NCBI GenBank assembly: GCA_963921425.1
Contig: OY992836.1
Span: forward strand, 10,137,304 to 10,201,303
Length of the DNA stretch: 64,000 nt
Source of the DNA: Dryas octopetala
Lineage: Eukaryota > Streptophyta > Magnoliopsida > Rosales > Rosaceae
Direction: 5' to 3'
The position numbers and the translations under genes were made by a program. This document shows, piece after piece, positions 63,076 to 64,000 of the stretch. The notes under the pieces were generated by a model, which searched no databases, was not told the origin of the DNA, and was given only the letters and a program-made list of their open reading frames with translations. Every line of letters begins with the position of its first letter. Position 1 is the stretch's first letter.

Positions 63076-64000
63076 TTACATATGCATATCGTGACTTCAT
63101 TGATCTTGCCATCATTTTCTCATTTCAGGTTCCTTTGAGCGTTATGATCATATGGACTTATGCATTCTTTTTGACAGCCGGCGGAGCATACGATTACAAA
63201 GGCTGCAGTCCTGATGTACCTAGTTCAAATATCTTAATAGATGCATGTAGAAGGCATGCATATACTATGAAACATTGCAGGACTGATGCTTCAAATGCAT
63301 GGAGAACTGCTGCATGGGTCAGGATTCCCTACCCTTTACAGTGGGGTATCCCTATCTTCCATTTCAGGACTTCCATTATCATGATCTTTGTGTCGCTCGT
63401 TGCATCAGTGGATTCGGTAGGTGGCTTATAATGCCACTGCAACTGAAAATAAGTTATAAATATGATGTCACATGCTTGTGTATGTGCACACACCAGCGCT
63501 GCTTGTGTCATGTTATTGATGATCATATAAATTATAAACTGCTTAAATGCTAAAATGCTAAAATGCCTCGTTTCCCAATAGGAGATTAGTAAGACAACCT
63601 TCAATAATGGTATGACTTCCTTCTGAGGTGAAGGCTTCTAATTGCGTAATTTCTACAAAGAATAATGTGATAATATAGCACCCAAGAGGCCAACCTCATG
63701 TTATTAATGTTAAGATATTTATATCTGTACTTTTAAGGCAGTGAATGAACATAAGGAATCACCAGCATGACACTGATACATATGGTGAAAAAATTTGTCC
63801 AGGTTGGAACATACCACACTGCATCTGTGCGAATTAATTTGAAGCCTCCAACCCCAGGAATTGTCAGCAGAGGGATTGCATTGGAGGGTTTTTGCAGTAT
63901 ATTGGCCGCACTTTGGGGTTCAGGTACTGGGTCAACAACCTTGACAGAAAATTTGCATACGATTGATGTGACAAAGGTGGCAAGTCGAAGGGTTGTGGAA
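59568..64000 (+). CDS. NAT12: Nucleobase-ascorbate transporter, NAT11/NAT12 type (5' part; runs off the window)
   Basis: Eight exons join in phase: 59568-60225, 60793-60890, 60976-61146, 61408-61508, 62075-62210, 62369-62419, 63129-63416 and 63803 onward, giving 567 residues so far with no stop at the end. The first 219 residues are a hydrophilic, Gly/Arg/Glu-rich cytosolic tail, seen only in the NAT11/12 pair. Membrane segments start in exon 2 (PLIYYGLQHYLSLTGSLIFI) and go on with VQGSSFVYLAPALVIM, GAIIVGSIFQSFLGFSGL, NPIVVAPTVAAVGLAFFSFG and TSIIMIFVSLVASVDS. The family motif lies near residue 550 as TENLHTIDVTK. NAT proteins carry purines, uracil or ascorbate across membranes; the substrate of this clade is not settled. 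NAT11 versus NAT12 cannot be decided. Confidence 0.92.
60569..60605 (-). repeat. Inverted copy of a NAT exon 1 piece inside intron 1
   Basis: On the minus strand TTGTGCCAAGGAAGGATTGT, then GA, is a perfect 22-base copy of 59662-59683 in exon 1 (encoding VPRKDC). In this intron it reads VPRKDCEP in the same frame before diverging to a stop. Downstream on the minus strand a further open stretch (60563-60333) has no recognised family. Confidence 0.7.
63040..63075. repeat. (ATT)n microsatellite in NAT intron 6
   Basis: About twelve TTA units in a row, 53 bp before the acceptor of exon 7 at 63129. Confidence 0.93.

Overview
The window is nuclear DNA of a flowering plant, most likely a eudicot. 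Evidence: spliced genes with GT-AG introns, plant-only gene families (NETWORKED 2, SKIP34-like, MIXTA-type R2R3-MYB, NAT11/12 transporter), A+T-rich intergenic DNA and many plant transposons. The species cannot be fixed from the sequence.

Left part (1-15,300) is genic. A NET2-type actin-binding protein (504-4161, +) is convergent with a five-exon nicotinamidase, NIC1 (4941-6976, -). Next come a spacer with a MITE and a diverged second copy of the NIC1 upstream region, then a five-exon ecdysoneless (ECD/SGT1) homologue (10561-15182, -). All splice phases close in these three genes.

The middle (15,300-40,700) is transposon territory. A nearly complete Ty3/gypsy element of the Tat/Ogre type spans 17367-30774. 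It has two LTRs of about 1.07 kb, a CATGC/CATGT target duplication and a broken gag-pro-RT-RH-aRNH-INT order. Its integrase is split by a nested hAT element with a perfect 8-bp target duplication. It also carries a 71-bp tandem array and a decayed multi-exon antisense gene with its own TATA box. Further right are a CACTA-like end, a 13-bp array of TGACGTCA-like sites, a hAT-type protein relic and five closely packed MITE-like elements.

Right part: a three-exon MIXTA-like R2R3-MYB (40751-42600, +), a tandem array of about 46 bp, and a TIR element containing a frameshifted CDK-inhibitor (KRP) tail. A minus-strand solo LTR related to the 17-30 kb element follows, with a perfect GTTAG duplication. 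After it come a MULE-type MITE, a second PPR relic, a decayed Tat pol fragment, a small SKIP34-like gene (54434-54727, +) and the first eight exons of a NAT11/12-type nucleobase-ascorbate transporter (59568 to the window end, +).

The genes have no evident shared pathway; the window reads as ordinary plant gene order separated by nested repeats. The observations most worth checking are the hairpin at fixed distance from TATA in three related LTRs, the antisense gene and promoter inside the Tat element, the KRP fragment inside a TIR element, and the altered recognition helix of the MYB protein.
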